Assembly: GCF_003605405.2 (NCBI RefSeq)
Contig: NZ_QYTW02000009.1
Coordinates: 116,489 to 151,613 of the forward strand
Source of the DNA: Siminovitchia terrae
GTDB taxonomy: Bacteria > Bacillota > Bacilli > Bacillales > Bacillaceae_C
Direction: 5' to 3'
Length of the DNA: 35,125 bases
Shown one piece after another: positions 20,448-28,841 of this stretch. The notes under the pieces are model-generated. The model worked only from the letters and a program-made list of their open reading frames with translations. It was not told the origin of the DNA and made no database searches. A program made the translations under genes and the position numbers. The first letter of the stretch is position 1; each line of letters begins with the position of its first letter.

Positions 20448-20774
20448 TTGCTTCCACTTGATGTAAAACGAGTCAAGAGTCATATGAGGGTATCCCATAA
20501 CCTGGACGACGGGGACATCAAAGAGTACCTTGAATTTGCAAAACATGATGTGATTGAAGCGGTGTTTGATAGTAGAGACGTGAGCTTGAACAAAACCGAA
20601 TTGGAAAAGGATCCTTCTTTTCGTAAAGCGGCGATCATGCTCACGTCTTATTATTATGAAAATCGGTTGGCTATGCAGGAAGTTTCTAAAAGTGGCGGCG
20701 TACAAGAATCACCTATGTCTGTCACTCACGCGATACAAATTCTTAGAGCACATAGGGATAGGTACTTGAAATGA
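20448..20774 (+). CDS. Head-tail connector, gp6-like
   Basis: A 108-residue adaptor (Phage_connect_1 / HK97 gp6 type). It opens with VKSHMRVSHNLDDGDIKEYL, the usual DDxxIxxYL start, and has the conserved helix FRKAAIMLTSYYYENR. It builds the ring below the portal. TTG 20448 follows AGGAGGT. It overlaps the next gene by 4 bases. Confidence 0.85.
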   Translation: MLPLDVKRVKSHMRVSHNLDDGDIKEYLEFAKHDVIEAVFDSRDVSLNKTELEKDPSFRKAAIMLTSYYYENRLAMQEVSKSGGVQESPMSVTHAIQILRAHRDRYLK

Positions 20775-21106
20775 GCCGTATGAAATTTGATTTTTCCAAG
20801 CTGAATCAGCCGATTACTATCAATGAATTAAAAAACGTTAGTAACAATGGTAACCCTACAAAACCACATCCGGTCACGTTTTATGAGTGTTTTGCCCATG
20901 TTGAGACTGTTAGTTTAAAAGACTATGAGACAAGCATACAGACAGGGACGCAGCATAATATCAAGGTGTTTATTCGGAACTATCCCGGCATTACAAACAA
21001 GATGCAGATTAATTGCAATGGCCAGGATTATAACATCAATCAAGTTCTGTTTGATTATCGACAATCGGGGTTCACCGTTCTTATTGCGAGCGAGGTGACC
21101 CGATGA
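20771..21106 (+). CDS. Head closure / head-tail adaptor
   Basis: A 111-residue beta-barrel stopper of the Phage_H_T_join type, judged from the fold pattern (ITINELKN, FYECFAHVETVSLKDYE, QDYNINQVLFDYRQSGFTVL) and its fixed place after the connector. The ATGA overlaps on both sides show coupling. Confidence 0.78.
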   Translation: MSRMKFDFSKLNQPITINELKNVSNNGNPTKPHPVTFYECFAHVETVSLKDYETSIQTGTQHNIKVFIRNYPGITNKMQINCNGQDYNINQVLFDYRQSGFTVLIASEVTR

Positions 21107-21498
21107 GCGTTCAAATTAAAGGTTTGAGAGAGGTGATATCCAATCTCTCAAAAAAAGAGAGGGACATCATACGGGCTGCGAAGGCGGGGAATTTGGCAGG
21201 CGGAAAAGTCATCAAGGAAGAATTAAAGAGCAATGTTCCCCGCAGTGGCTACAGCGGAGCGAACCCACAAGCGAGATTGGCGGATAATGTGGTCATGAGC
21301 GGTAATCGAACAGATGGTGGTTCTGGGGAAAGCTATGTCGCGGTGGGATTTAACAAAGCAGCAAATTTCCGGGCGCATATCCCCGAGTTCGGGTCTATTT
21401 CTCAATCGCCGCAGGGATACATGACGAAAACCGTACATGCTACTGAAAGAAAAGTCGCTCAAGAAATGGAAAAAGCGATCAGGGGGGCGATAAGTTGA
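21103..21498 (+). CDS. HK97 gp10-like tail component
   Basis: A 131-residue protein of the HK97 gp10 family that joins head and tail. The opening QIKGLREVISNLSKKERDII and the pattern GSGESYVAVGF...HIPEFGS are typical. It is coupled at both ends. Confidence 0.85.
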   Translation: MSVQIKGLREVISNLSKKERDIIRAAKAGNLAGGKVIKEELKSNVPRSGYSGANPQARLADNVVMSGNRTDGGSGESYVAVGFNKAANFRAHIPEFGSISQSPQGYMTKTVHATERKVAQEMEKAIRGAIS

Positions 21499-21890
21499 GC
21501 GGTATATACGAAATTGATTCATTGCAGCTGGCCTATGAGACCTTTCTACACGATGAAGATTTAATGAATCTTATTGGTGGTCCAGATAAGGTTTTTAAAT
21601 ATCATGTACCGGAAGAAAACAGGCAAGAGACTCCAATCATTCGGATTTACCCAATATCTGAATTGCCAACTGGATATGCAGATAACAAGCAACATGCCTG
21701 GGATTGTATCTTACAGATTGATGTTTGGGATGATTCCGATGCCAGGACAATCGCTTTAAAGATTCACAAACTCATGAAGTCAATCAATTTTAAACAAAGC
21801 ACCCCTACTTTTGAGTATGACCCGGACACTTATTTATACCGGGACTGCCGAAGGTACAGGGGTGTTTTAATTTCTGAAAAAGGAGAATGA
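21495..21890 (+). CDS. Tail terminator protein
   Basis: A 131-residue protein in the tail-terminator slot (gpU/gp17-like, DUF3168 type). The pattern LQIDVWDDSDARTIALKIHKLM fits. It caps the tail tube at the head end. TTG 21495 overlaps the previous stop. Confidence 0.75.
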   Translation: MSGIYEIDSLQLAYETFLHDEDLMNLIGGPDKVFKYHVPEENRQETPIIRIYPISELPTGYADNKQHAWDCILQIDVWDDSDARTIALKIHKLMKSINFKQSTPTFEYDPDTYLYRDCRRYRGVLISEKGE

Positions 21891-21892
21891 AA

Positions 21893-22489
21893 ATGGCAGC
21901 AGAAAAGAAAAAAACAGGCGGTACTATTGGTATTGACAAATTTTATTATGCAATACAAACAGTAGATACAGAGGAGACAGTATCTTATGGAGAAAAAGTC
22001 CGGGTCCCTTATGCCCAGAGCGTCAATATAGAAACAGAGCAGGAAATTGCGAAAGCCTACGGAGACAACAAGGTTGCTGAAATGGCTGTCTCCACAGGTT
22101 CTACTTCCTTAGAAATGCAGTTTCACGCTATCCCAATTGAGGATCGTGTTGCTTTACTAGGGTTGGAACAGGACGAGGATGGTTTGGTTATCCAGCGATC
22201 ACAAACTAACCCTCCATATGTGGCTGTTTGCTTAGAAAAAACAACTACAGATGGCGCTGAACTATTAGGACTTACAAAAGGTATGTTTATGCTGCCAGCA
22301 ACCGAAGCACAGACAAAAGAAGATTCTCTTGAATTTGGTAGCGACACTTTGAGCGGAGAGTTTGCAGGGCGCACCTATGACGATGCGGCAATCGTCCGCA
22401 TACGAGTGGGTAAAAGCGACGATGCAAAGCGTCAAAAATTCGAGAAAATGGTCTTCAATCCTGCTGGCACAGTTCCGGAAGGAGTTTAA
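21893..22489 (+). CDS. Major tail protein
   Basis: A 198-residue tube protein of the phi13-type major tail family. Typical features are the conserved IGIDKFYYAI start and VAVSTGSTSLEMQ-like centre (here EMAVSTGSTSLEMQF). ATG 21893 lies 8 bases from AAAGGAG; the ATG at 21887 is too close. Confidence 0.88.
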   Translation: MAAEKKKTGGTIGIDKFYYAIQTVDTEETVSYGEKVRVPYAQSVNIETEQEIAKAYGDNKVAEMAVSTGSTSLEMQFHAIPIEDRVALLGLEQDEDGLVIQRSQTNPPYVAVCLEKTTTDGAELLGLTKGMFMLPATEAQTKEDSLEFGSDTLSGEFAGRTYDDAAIVRIRVGKSDDAKRQKFEKMVFNPAGTVPEGV

Positions 22490-22492
22490 AAA

Positions 22493-22672
22493 ATGGCGAA
22501 ATATGAAGTGATTCACGATTTTACGGATTTGCAGGATGATAACCAGGTTTATTTTAAAGGTGATTCGTTTCCGGATCCGGTTAACAAACGAATAAAAAAA
22601 GAACGAATTAACGAGCTGCTAAGCAATAAAAACAAGCAAGGCAGGGCTGTTATTAAAGAAATTAAGGAGTAG
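22493..22672 (+). CDS. Small phage protein after the major tail protein
   Basis: A 59-residue basic protein (MAKYEVIHDFTDLQDDNQVY start, GRAVIKEIKE end). ATG 22493 follows GGAAGGAG. Small proteins of this type often sit between the tube gene and the chaperones. Role unknown. The stop lies inside a terminator hairpin. Confidence 0.7.
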   Translation: MAKYEVIHDFTDLQDDNQVYFKGDSFPDPVNKRIKKERINELLSNKNKQGRAVIKEIKE

Positions 22673-22696
22673 GTTTAGCGCCTACTCTTTTTATTT
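22667..22696 (+). terminator. Terminator between tube and chaperone genes
   Basis: GAGTAGG (22667-22673) pairs perfectly with CCTACTC (22681-22687), followed by TTTTTATTTT. It probably lowers chaperone and tape-measure expression relative to the tube protein. Confidence 0.8.
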
Positions 22697-22711
22697 TGGA
22701 GGGAAAAAATA

Positions 22712-23056
22712 ATGGTTAAGCATTATGACGAATCAACAAAAACTATCACGCTGGTTACTGATGTTAAGTATGACAATGGCGGCAAGCCTAAGTTAGAAAC
22801 CAAGGAATTTTTATTCCCTATTTTTGTTAAGGGAGTTTACACAAAAAAAGCGATCCAGCTCGGGAAAGAACTTGAAGGAAATAACTACGTTGTTCCAGAG
22901 GATCTATTTGATAGATTGACTGCTTTTATTGTGGATATGTACGGAAAGCAATTTACAACTGATCAGTTGGTAGACGGGATCCATTCTGGAAAAATTATTG
23001 AAACCTATATTGATATTTTGATGGGGACTTTACAAGGCGATTCAAAAAACGAATAG
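22712..23056 (+). CDS. Tail assembly chaperone gpG
   Basis: A 114-residue chaperone that coats the tape measure during tail assembly, placed between tube protein and tape measure. It ends QGDSKNE just after slippery site A_AAA_AAC. ATG 22712 follows GGAGGG. Confidence 0.82.
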   Translation: MVKHYDESTKTITLVTDVKYDNGGKPKLETKEFLFPIFVKGVYTKKAIQLGKELEGNNYVVPEDLFDRLTAFIVDMYGKQFTTDQLVDGIHSGKIIETYIDILMGTLQGDSKNE

Positions 23057-23262
23057 ACGGCGAAGAGGAACTGACAGATGAAGATTTTAGTTTTTCCAGG
23101 CAACAGGAAAACCTAGATCAACTCTTTGCCGCACTTTTAAAAGAAGGTCATTCCATACATGACATTTACGAAATGGACATATTAGAACTTTTACGTTTGA
23201 AAAACTTAAAAGCAAAAAAGAAGAAGTCGAGAAAAGTAGAGTCTTTCTTCGACCTCTTTTAA
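22712..23262 (+). CDS. Tail assembly chaperone gpGT (-1 frameshift product)
   Basis: The heptamer AAAAAAC (23044-23050) is in the correct A_AAA_AAC register. A -1 shift there re-reads C23050 and opens 70 codons (RIDGEEELTDEDFSFSRQQE and on to FFDLF) ending with TAA 23260-23262. The fused protein is about 183 residues. The extension has no start codon or ribosome site of its own, which supports frameshifting as in lambda G/GT. Confidence 0.85.
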
Positions 23263-23282
23263 AGAAAGGAGGAAAATGACGA

Positions 23283-26200
23283 ATGGCAATTGGCGGCACA
23301 CCAGTAGGGAATATGATCATCAAAGTGGATCTTGATAGCGCTGGTGTAGAAAAATCCATGACTGGCCTGCAGCGTCAACTTAAAAGCTCTAATAAAGCAA
23401 TGGGTGCACAGCTTTCAGCCTTTGGTCGTGGTGAAAAGTCAGCTGCAAAATATGGAGTTCTGATTGAAGGTTTGACCAACAGACACCGTATACAGGCACG
23501 AATGGTTGAGGAAGCCAGAGAAAAATATAGGGCTATGTCCAATCAATATGGTGAAAATAGCGTTAAGGCTCAAAAGGCATCCCAGGTGCTTAATGAGCAG
23601 ATTGCTAGATACCAGGAGACTGGTAGGGAATTGGACAATGTATCTGCTGAATTTAAAGAGTTTCAAAGAGTCCAGGACATCCAAAATAAAGGCTGGTATA
23701 GAGCTGCTGACAGTATGGAGCAATGGGGCGGCAAATTAAAAGGTGCCGGGGCCGCAATGGATCATACAGGTCAGCAACTAACGCGTAAAGTTACTCTACC
23801 GTTAGGAATCGTTGGTGGTCTTGCGGTTAAGACCGGTATGGATTTTGAATCTGGAATGTCAAAGGTTGCAGCAATATCGGGAGCTACTGGTAAAGACTTC
23901 AAAGCCCTTGAAAAACAAGCGAGGCACTTAGGCGCAACAACAATATTTTCGGCTAAAGAAGCTAGTGAAGGGATGCAATATTTAGCTTTAGCTGGCTGGA
24001 AAACAAAAGACATTATGGCTGGTATGCCAGGTATGCTTAACTTAGCTGCAGCTGGTGCTCTTGATTTAGGGCGAGCAGCCGATATTACAAGTGATACAAT
24101 GGCAGCTTTCGGCATGGATGCTAAAAAAGCCGGACATGCAGCTGATGTCTTCGCGTATGCACAAGCGAACGCTAACACGAATGTGGAGCAACTAGGCGAG
24201 GGTATGAAATATATTGCTCCTGTCGCAAATAACCTAGGTTGGACACTGGAAGGCACATCAGCGGCGATGATGGCACTTGCAAACCAAGGGTTAAAAGGTT
24301 CTATTGCTGGACAAGCCTTTGCTTCTTCGCTTAGTAGGCTGGCATCCCCTGGAATGCAGAAAAAAATAAAGGGTTTCGGTCTATCCTTCTTTGATGCGAA
24401 TGAAAATATGAAACCTTTACCTGATATCATCGCTGAAATTGAAAAGAAAACAGAAGGTATGACAGCCAAGCAAAAACAAGCGATGATTACCACTCTTTTT
24501 GGTGCAGAAGCAACTAAACATTGGTCGATTCTTCTGAGTACTGGAAGCAAAGAGCTTGGAATTATGACAGAGAACCTAGAAAATGCAGATGGCACAGCAG
24601 CGGATATGGCAGCGACAATGCAGGATAACCTGGCCGGAAGTCTTAAGGAGTTAAGGTCTAAGCTAGAAGATTTATTTATTACGACATACAAAAACCTTAA
24701 CCCTGCATTAAATAGATTGGTTGACAGTGCCAAAGATGCAACAGACTGGTTTGCACAATTAAGCCCAAAAACTCAAGAGAACATTATTAAGTTCGGATTA
24801 TTAGCAGCTGCTGCGGGTCCAGCTATAAGTGGTTTTGGTAAGCTCACATTTGGTGCAGGGGCATTATTGGAAGTGTCAGGAAAGCTTACGAAGACTATAG
24901 GGATGGCGGGAAAATCCGGAGCAGTAGGAGCGATTGCTGGCTTGTCAAAAGCTGGTGTTGTTGGATTGGCCATTGCTGGTGTGGCTGCGTTGTCTGTTGG
25001 GGTTTATAAACTTGTACAAAAATCAAATGATGCTAAAGAAGTCAATCTTGATCTGACTAAATCTTTAAGTGATCAGGCAGTTGGTTTGCAGAAGAGCGTA
25101 GATACTTTTGATAAGTTGTCTGATAAAGCAAAGATCAGTAATGAAGAGTTAGCGCGGTTAAATGATTTAAATATCAGGATATCCCAATCCAGCAACCCGG
25201 GCGAGATTGAACAACTTCAAAGGCAATATGATGAACTTGCTAAAAAATCAGGATTGTCAAAGTCTGAACTTGAACAGTTATTTGCTGCAAATCAAAACAT
25301 TATCAAACAATCCCCGGATGTTAAAAAGTCTGTTTCCGATCAAGGGAATGCTTTTGTGGAAAGTACAGCTGCTGTTAAACAGTACATTGAAAAGTTGTAC
25401 GAGATGTCACGTACACAGATTGAAGCTGAGAGGGTAAAACAACTCGAAAGGGAAAAAGAGTTAAGGAAAGAAATTGCATCCCAGCAATCTGAATATAAAT
25501 CCGCAGAAAATGATCTCAACTTGTTGCTAGACGCTCAGAATATGAGTAAGAAAGAATTAAAGGCTAAGCAAACAGAAATAAATAAAGAATTGCAAAACAA
25601 CATTCTAACAATGGGCGAAAAGAAAGAGCTGGAACAGCAGCTTACAACACTCCAAGATGCTCAAAAAGGAAATCTGAAAGAAGAGATCCAAAAAAGACAG
25701 GATATTCTAGCTCAAAAAGACAAGAGTGTAAAAAAATCTGAGGAAGAATTAGAGAAGATTAAGGCCCTTGATCCAGCGATTGCCAATATCAGACTTAAAC
25801 AAGTCGGCATTAATGAGGAAGGAGAAAAAGGTCTAGCTCAGCTGGATAAGGTAATTGCCAAAAACCAAGAGGAAATGGCCCAGTTAGAAGCTAAACATCA
25901 AAAAAATGGTGATTTAACGGCAGAAGAACATAGGCGTTACACAAAATTGTCTGAGACAACCCAAAAGCAAATTGAAGCTCGCGATTATATCCACGATGAA
26001 CTTAATCTTTATAAAGATCTTAACTCACTTGCCCAAGCTAAGAAAGACAAGCTTTCCAAGGAAAAACAGCAAAAAATTGAGAGTCTAGCAAAAACAACTG
26101 AGATTAAGGTTGAGGAAGGCAACATCGTTAAACAAATACAAAAGAAAAACGATGAACTTCTTAAAGAGAGAAATAGTCTCGAGGAAAGCCGTAAAAAGCA

Positions 26201-27374
26201 AGGGGCAAACACTAAGGAAATTGACAAGCAGATAGCTGCTATTGATAAGAAAAGATTAAAAAATGATGAAGTGCTCGAAAAAATATTAAAAGAACTCGGG
26301 ATATGGGATCAGGTTAAAGGTTCCATCCAAAAAGCATCTGGTGAAGTTGGTAAAAAGAACCAGAAGCAAAAAGAAACAAACAAGGAACTGGACAAAGAAA
26401 ATCAAAAACATGATCAAGGCAAAAAGAAACAGCAGGAAAAAAATAAGGCCATTGATCAAGGTACAGGCAAGCAAAAAAGCCAGGGGCAGCAGATTGATAA
26501 TAATAATAAGAAAACCGATAAAGGTATTCAAAAGGAACAACAGCGCACCAAAGAAGCTGGTAAGTCCGTAGATAAAAAGGTCACTGCTAAAGATCATGGG
26601 ACTGTAGCAAAGATTGATCAAAAAGCCAAAGCTCCGAAAGATAAAAGAGTAACAGCTAAAGACCATGGATCCGTTGCAAAAATTGATCAAAGAGCGAAGG
26701 CTGCTAAGACCAAAAAAGTAAACGTGACAGCTGGTTCATCAATAACCACTTTAAATAGGCAGGCTTCTAGTCCAGTTACGAAAGTGGTTAATTTTGTTGG
26801 CAAAGGTTTAGGGAAATTGAAATTCTGGGCAAAAGGGACACCGCCTCAAGGACATCCAGGTGGTGCAGCAGTTGTAGGTGATGGCGGCGGCCGTGAATTA
26901 ATTAAGCTCCCTGATGGTAGGTCCTTTTTGTCACCGTCCACAGATACCTTGTTAAACTTGCCGCGTGGAACTCATGTAATTCCGCATCGAGAAACGGCTA
27001 GGCTTTTGAAATCCGTTAAACATTATGCTGCTGGTACAAAAAATTGGAAGAGCATGTTTGAATTTGAAAATGTGAGAAATAACGAATTCATGAAACTGCT
27101 TGCCCTCACTGGTAGAAACTCAGAAGCCAAAGTTCAATTTGCGACTAATACTGCCAATGTCCAAAAAGGCAATGACAACCAACATCTTGAGAAGATAGTC
27201 GAGAAGTTAAGTGAACAGGTTAAAGACACGAAAGAAATTGTGTCGCTTCTTGCTCAATTGCTAATGAAAGATCCTAACATATACATCGATGGGCGGATGG
27301 CAAGTGTACCACTGGAAAAGCATATAACCGAAATACAAAACAGGAATAAGGAGATGAGGGAAAAATTTGTCTAA
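23283..27374 (+). CDS. Tape measure protein
   Basis: A 1363-residue protein that sets tail length. Residues 1-140 are coiled coil. About 175-480 match the TP901 core (GMDFESGMSKVAAISGATGK, MMALANQGLKGSIAG). Two hydrophobic segments follow near 500-530 and 555-575. Residues 680-1090 are long Lys/Glu/Gln coils. A 23-residue tandem repeat (VTAKDHG...AKA) lies near 1100-1140. There is no obvious lysozyme or peptidase domain. ATG 23283 follows AAGGAGG by 10 bases. It overlaps the Dit start by 8 bases. Confidence 0.93.
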   Translation: MAIGGTPVGNMIIKVDLDSAGVEKSMTGLQRQLKSSNKAMGAQLSAFGRGEKSAAKYGVLIEGLTNRHRIQARMVEEAREKYRAMSNQYGENSVKAQKASQVLNEQIARYQETGRELDNVSAEFKEFQRVQDIQNKGWYRAADSMEQWGGKLKGAGAAMDHTGQQLTRKVTLPLGIVGGLAVKTGMDFESGMSKVAAISGATGKDFKALEKQARHLGATTIFSAKEASEGMQYLALAGWKTKDIMAGMPGMLNLAAAGALDLGRAADITSDTMAAFGMDAKKAGHAADVFAYAQANANTNVEQLGEGMKYIAPVANNLGWTLEGTSAAMMALANQGLKGSIAGQAFASSLSRLASPGMQKKIKGFGLSFFDANENMKPLPDIIAEIEKKTEGMTAKQKQAMITTLFGAEATKHWSILLSTGSKELGIMTENLENADGTAADMAATMQDNLAGSLKELRSKLEDLFITTYKNLNPALNRLVDSAKDATDWFAQLSPKTQENIIKFGLLAAAAGPAISGFGKLTFGAGALLEVSGKLTKTIGMAGKSGAVGAIAGLSKAGVVGLAIAGVAALSVGVYKLVQKSNDAKEVNLDLTKSLSDQAVGLQKSVDTFDKLSDKAKISNEELARLNDLNIRISQSSNPGEIEQLQRQYDELAKKSGLSKSELEQLFAANQNIIKQSPDVKKSVSDQGNAFVESTAAVKQYIEKLYEMSRTQIEAERVKQLEREKELRKEIASQQSEYKSAENDLNLLLDAQNMSKKELKAKQTEINKELQNNILTMGEKKELEQQLTTLQDAQKGNLKEEIQKRQDILAQKDKSVKKSEEELEKIKALDPAIANIRLKQVGINEEGEKGLAQLDKVIAKNQEEMAQLEAKHQKNGDLTAEEHRRYTKLSETTQKQIEARDYIHDELNLYKDLNSLAQAKKDKLSKEKQQKIESLAKTTEIKVEEGNIVKQIQKKNDELLKERNSLEESRKKQGANTKEIDKQIAAIDKKRLKNDEVLEKILKELGIWDQVKGSIQKASGEVGKKNQKQKETNKELDKENQKHDQGKKKQQEKNKAIDQGTGKQKSQGQQIDNNNKKTDKGIQKEQQRTKEAGKSVDKKVTAKDHGTVAKIDQKAKAPKDKRVTAKDHGSVAKIDQRAKAAKTKKVNVTAGSSITTLNRQASSPVTKVVNFVGKGLGKLKFWAKGTPPQGHPGGAAVVGDGGGRELIKLPDGRSFLSPSTDTLLNLPRGTHVIPHRETARLLKSVKHYAAGTKNWKSMFEFENVRNNEFMKLLALTGRNSEAKVQFATNTANVQKGNDNQHLEKIVEKLSEQVKDTKEIVSLLAQLLMKDPNIYIDGRMASVPLEKHITEIQNRNKEMREKFV

Positions 27375-28830
27375 AAAATCTTTTTCATTTAACGGCATAA
27401 GAAAACCTTGGCTGCACATGACCAGAGGGAGAAATAAGCCTTTATTTGTCCCCATCCAAAGAAACATATTAAAAGTACCTGGAATGGCCGGGGCTTATTT
27501 GCAGTCAAGTGAAATACAACCAATGGAGTTTGAACAACCTATTGCTTTCATTGCAAAGAATGATGTACATGCTTTGCAATTGAAGGATGAGCTTGCAGCA
27601 TGGTTAATAACCGACACCCCAGCTCCGTTAGAATTCGATGATGAGCCAGGGCGCACTTATTATGCATTAGTCCAGAACACAATTGAAGACTTTGAGAGGA
27701 TAGCAATATTAAGGCAAGGAACGATTCAGTTTCTTTGCCTTGATCCATATGGTTACGGCCCCGAAAAAATCCTAACTTTCCCGACTGATGCTGTCAAAAT
27801 CGACAACAAAGGCACAGCCGAAGCTGACCCTATATTTGAATTGACAGCGAAAAAGAAAACAACCTTTGCCATGATCAGTAACGGCGATGAGGTATATAAC
27901 TTAGTTGGCAAGCCTGCTGATGTAGACGAGCAATTGGTCAATGAAAAAACGTTGATCTTTGATGAACGTGGTGACACACTCAGTTCCTGGACTTCTGCTG
28001 GCACAGCCATAGACCATATGGGTAAAGTGACAGGTAAACTTGTACCTGACGGTACTGGCATTGTCGTTGAAAGCTACGGCACACCCGATAAGGATCAGTG
28101 GCATGGACCAGCACTCATGAAAGAAATCACTCCTGTCCAAGACTTTGAAATTGAAATGCGCTGCCGTGCAGAAACGACAAACCCAAAACAGACGTATCGG
28201 ATTGAATTTTACTTGTACGATGAACACATGAACGTTCTCGGAAAAATGGCGATATGGGACAGTTCGGACAAACGTATTCAATACGCCGCAGAAGGTCGTT
28301 ACGGGCCATTCTTAGGTTCTCGTATCCACTATCCTATATACTCAGCTAACTATCTAAAACTGGAAAAGCATTTCCACGGTATGGTCCGAATGCGGCGCAT
28401 TGGAAAGAGGTTCGAGTTTTATGTAGCAAGGCTGACTTCTGGTGCTGGATCAAGCGGCAAGCATTATGACACTTTAACTAAGGTTTACAACGATGTGGCA
28501 AACGAGTACCAGGGCAAGCTTAAATATGTTCAAATCCATATCGGCAAGTACAGAGGCACCAGCAACGCCAATTTACCACGGATTAATGCTATTAAGGCAT
28601 ATAAGCATACGACAGCTACTGTAGACCAGACGCCGTATATTATGGATGCCGGAGACGTACTGACGCTTGACCATAAAACTAAAGATATTCTTCTTAACGG
28701 AGAATCACGAAAGGATCTCAAAAATTTTGGAGGTTCTTTTTTTAAGCTTAAAAAAGGTGAAAACATGCTGCTGGTTTCCCCGGAGGATACGTTTGATACA
28801 AGGGCTATATTCCAGGAGAGGTTTTTGTAG
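27367..28830 (+). CDS. Distal tail protein (Dit) with inserted domain
   Basis: A 487-residue baseplate hub. The N-terminal part (1-150) is the sipho_tail Dit core (MSKKSFSFNGIRKPWLHMTR). Classical Dit proteins are about 250 residues, so the extra 200 or so (about 195-425; IEMRCRAETTNPKQTYRIEF, ANLPRINAIKAYKHT) are an insertion with beta-sandwich, carbohydrate-binding character. The last 60 residues return to the Dit C-terminal part (KDLKNFGGSFFKLKKGEN). Start TTG 27367 overlaps the tape measure. Confidence 0.85.
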   Translation: MSKKSFSFNGIRKPWLHMTRGRNKPLFVPIQRNILKVPGMAGAYLQSSEIQPMEFEQPIAFIAKNDVHALQLKDELAAWLITDTPAPLEFDDEPGRTYYALVQNTIEDFERIAILRQGTIQFLCLDPYGYGPEKILTFPTDAVKIDNKGTAEADPIFELTAKKKTTFAMISNGDEVYNLVGKPADVDEQLVNEKTLIFDERGDTLSSWTSAGTAIDHMGKVTGKLVPDGTGIVVESYGTPDKDQWHGPALMKEITPVQDFEIEMRCRAETTNPKQTYRIEFYLYDEHMNVLGKMAIWDSSDKRIQYAAEGRYGPFLGSRIHYPIYSANYLKLEKHFHGMVRMRRIGKRFEFYVARLTSGAGSSGKHYDTLTKVYNDVANEYQGKLKYVQIHIGKYRGTSNANLPRINAIKAYKHTTATVDQTPYIMDAGDVLTLDHKTKDILLNGESRKDLKNFGGSFFKLKKGENMLLVSPEDTFDTRAIFQERFL

Positions 28831-28841
28831 GAGGTGGTACC

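Noticed and set aside
23771-24733. Long minus-strand open frame (320 residues) inside the tape measure
   Set aside because: It is an antisense shadow of a coding region with strong codon bias. It has no ribosome site and an Ala/Ser/Pro-rich composition.
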